From Actinomycetes bacterium (lineage in GTDB: Bacteria; Actinomycetota; Actinomycetes; Mycobacteriales; Mycobacteriaceae), in NCBI GenBank assembly GCA_023415515.1, contig JAEZKH010000472.1, forward strand, positions 1 to 5,042: a DNA stretch of 5,042 bases, in the 5' to 3' direction. Numbering within the stretch: position 1 is the first letter of the stretch; each line of letters starts with the position of its first letter. Of the stretch, positions 4,899 to 5,042 are shown piece by piece. The position numbers and the translations under genes are program-made. A model generated the notes under the pieces. The model saw only the letters and a program-made list of their open reading frames with translations, was not told the DNA's origin and made no database searches.

Positions 4899-5042
4899 AG
4901 TTTTCTTGCGGTGCAGACGCGAGAAGCAGTGCAGCTGCGGCTGCGCTGAAAACTGATGCACTCAGCGGTGTTTCGAAGCCGCCGAAGAAGAACATCGACA
5001 AGGCGAACACCACGAGGGTGATGGCGCTGCCGAGAGCAGCGC
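4837..5042 (-). CDS. C-terminal end of an unidentified integral membrane protein (start outside the window)
   Basis: A minus-strand frame open from the right edge (first full codon at 5040) to TGA at 4839-4837, giving 67 residues. It has two hydrophobic segments, GSAITLVVFALSMFFFGGF (about 4-22) and SASVFSAAAAALLLASA (about 27-43), separated by a short ETPL turn. A hydrophilic tail rich in Asp/Arg/Ser ends with KRDSWD. This suggests the last two membrane helices plus a cytoplasmic tail of a larger transporter or membrane protein. No family can be named. Codons of the first 22 residues are strongly G/C-ending (20 of 22), whereas the following 45 are only about half G/C-ending, unlike the other genes here, so the downstream part may be degenerate or recently altered. 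It overlaps the Hva1_TUDOR frame. Confidence 0.55.
   Translation of the reverse strand, partial: AALGSAITLVVFALSMFFFGGFETPLSASVFSAAAAALLLASAPQENYVISLDHALDDRASKRDSWD

Noticed and set aside
4632..4956. Plus-strand open frames 4632-4826 and 4681-4956 and the minus-strand frame 4384-4707
   Set aside because: They show no recognisable domain, have compositions of shadow frames, and lie opposite or across better supported genes.

Overview
The window looks like chromosomal DNA of a high-GC actinomycete, most likely a fast-growing mycobacterium (Mycolicibacterium-like). The basis is the strong G/C bias at third codon positions, frequent GTG starts, start codons without a clear ribosome binding site, and an SCO6745-type protein, a family typical of Actinobacteria. 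The genus is an inference and cannot be proved from this sequence alone.

Layout. At the left edge (1-209, +) is the 3' end of a gene for an alanine/arginine/glutamate-rich protein built of 11-residue amphipathic repeats. It is followed by a small RDD-family membrane protein (287-766, +). The core of the window is a gluconate-utilisation locus. On the minus strand lie gluconokinase (gntK, 2780 to 2262) and a GntP-family gluconate permease (gntP, 2265 to 796), with a 4-base overlap. Divergently, on the plus strand, lies a GntR/FadR-type regulator (2905-3630). Then come an SCO6745-family winged-helix protein (3671-4552, +), a hairpin, and, reading inward from the right edge on the minus strand, the C-terminal end of a membrane protein (5042 to 4837). 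Its 3' end overlaps a small reading frame that carries only the C-terminal part of a Hva1_TUDOR (DUF2945) domain (ending at 4704).

How the genes work together. GntP would import gluconate and GntK would phosphorylate it to 6-phosphogluconate, which enters the pentose phosphate pathway (or Entner-Doudoroff where present). The divergent regulator is probably the local repressor. The AT-rich 124-bp region between gntK and the regulator contains a 15-bp inverted repeat, AATAGTCATACGATT, whose core fits the FadR-subfamily operator TNGTNNNACNA. It lies over the -35/spacer of a plausible gntK promoter. Next to it is a 9-of-10 match to the CRP consensus TGTGA-N6-TCACA, which suggests a second, cAMP-linked input. 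The flanking RDD, SCO6745 and Hva1 genes have no evident link to gluconate.

I see no CRISPR, insertion sequence, tRNA or rRNA, and no convincing undescribed multi-gene system. The points most worth following are the two regulatory sites, the truncated Hva1_TUDOR gene with its unusual junction to the upstream membrane gene, and the nearly exact 66-bp duplication inside the repeat protein.
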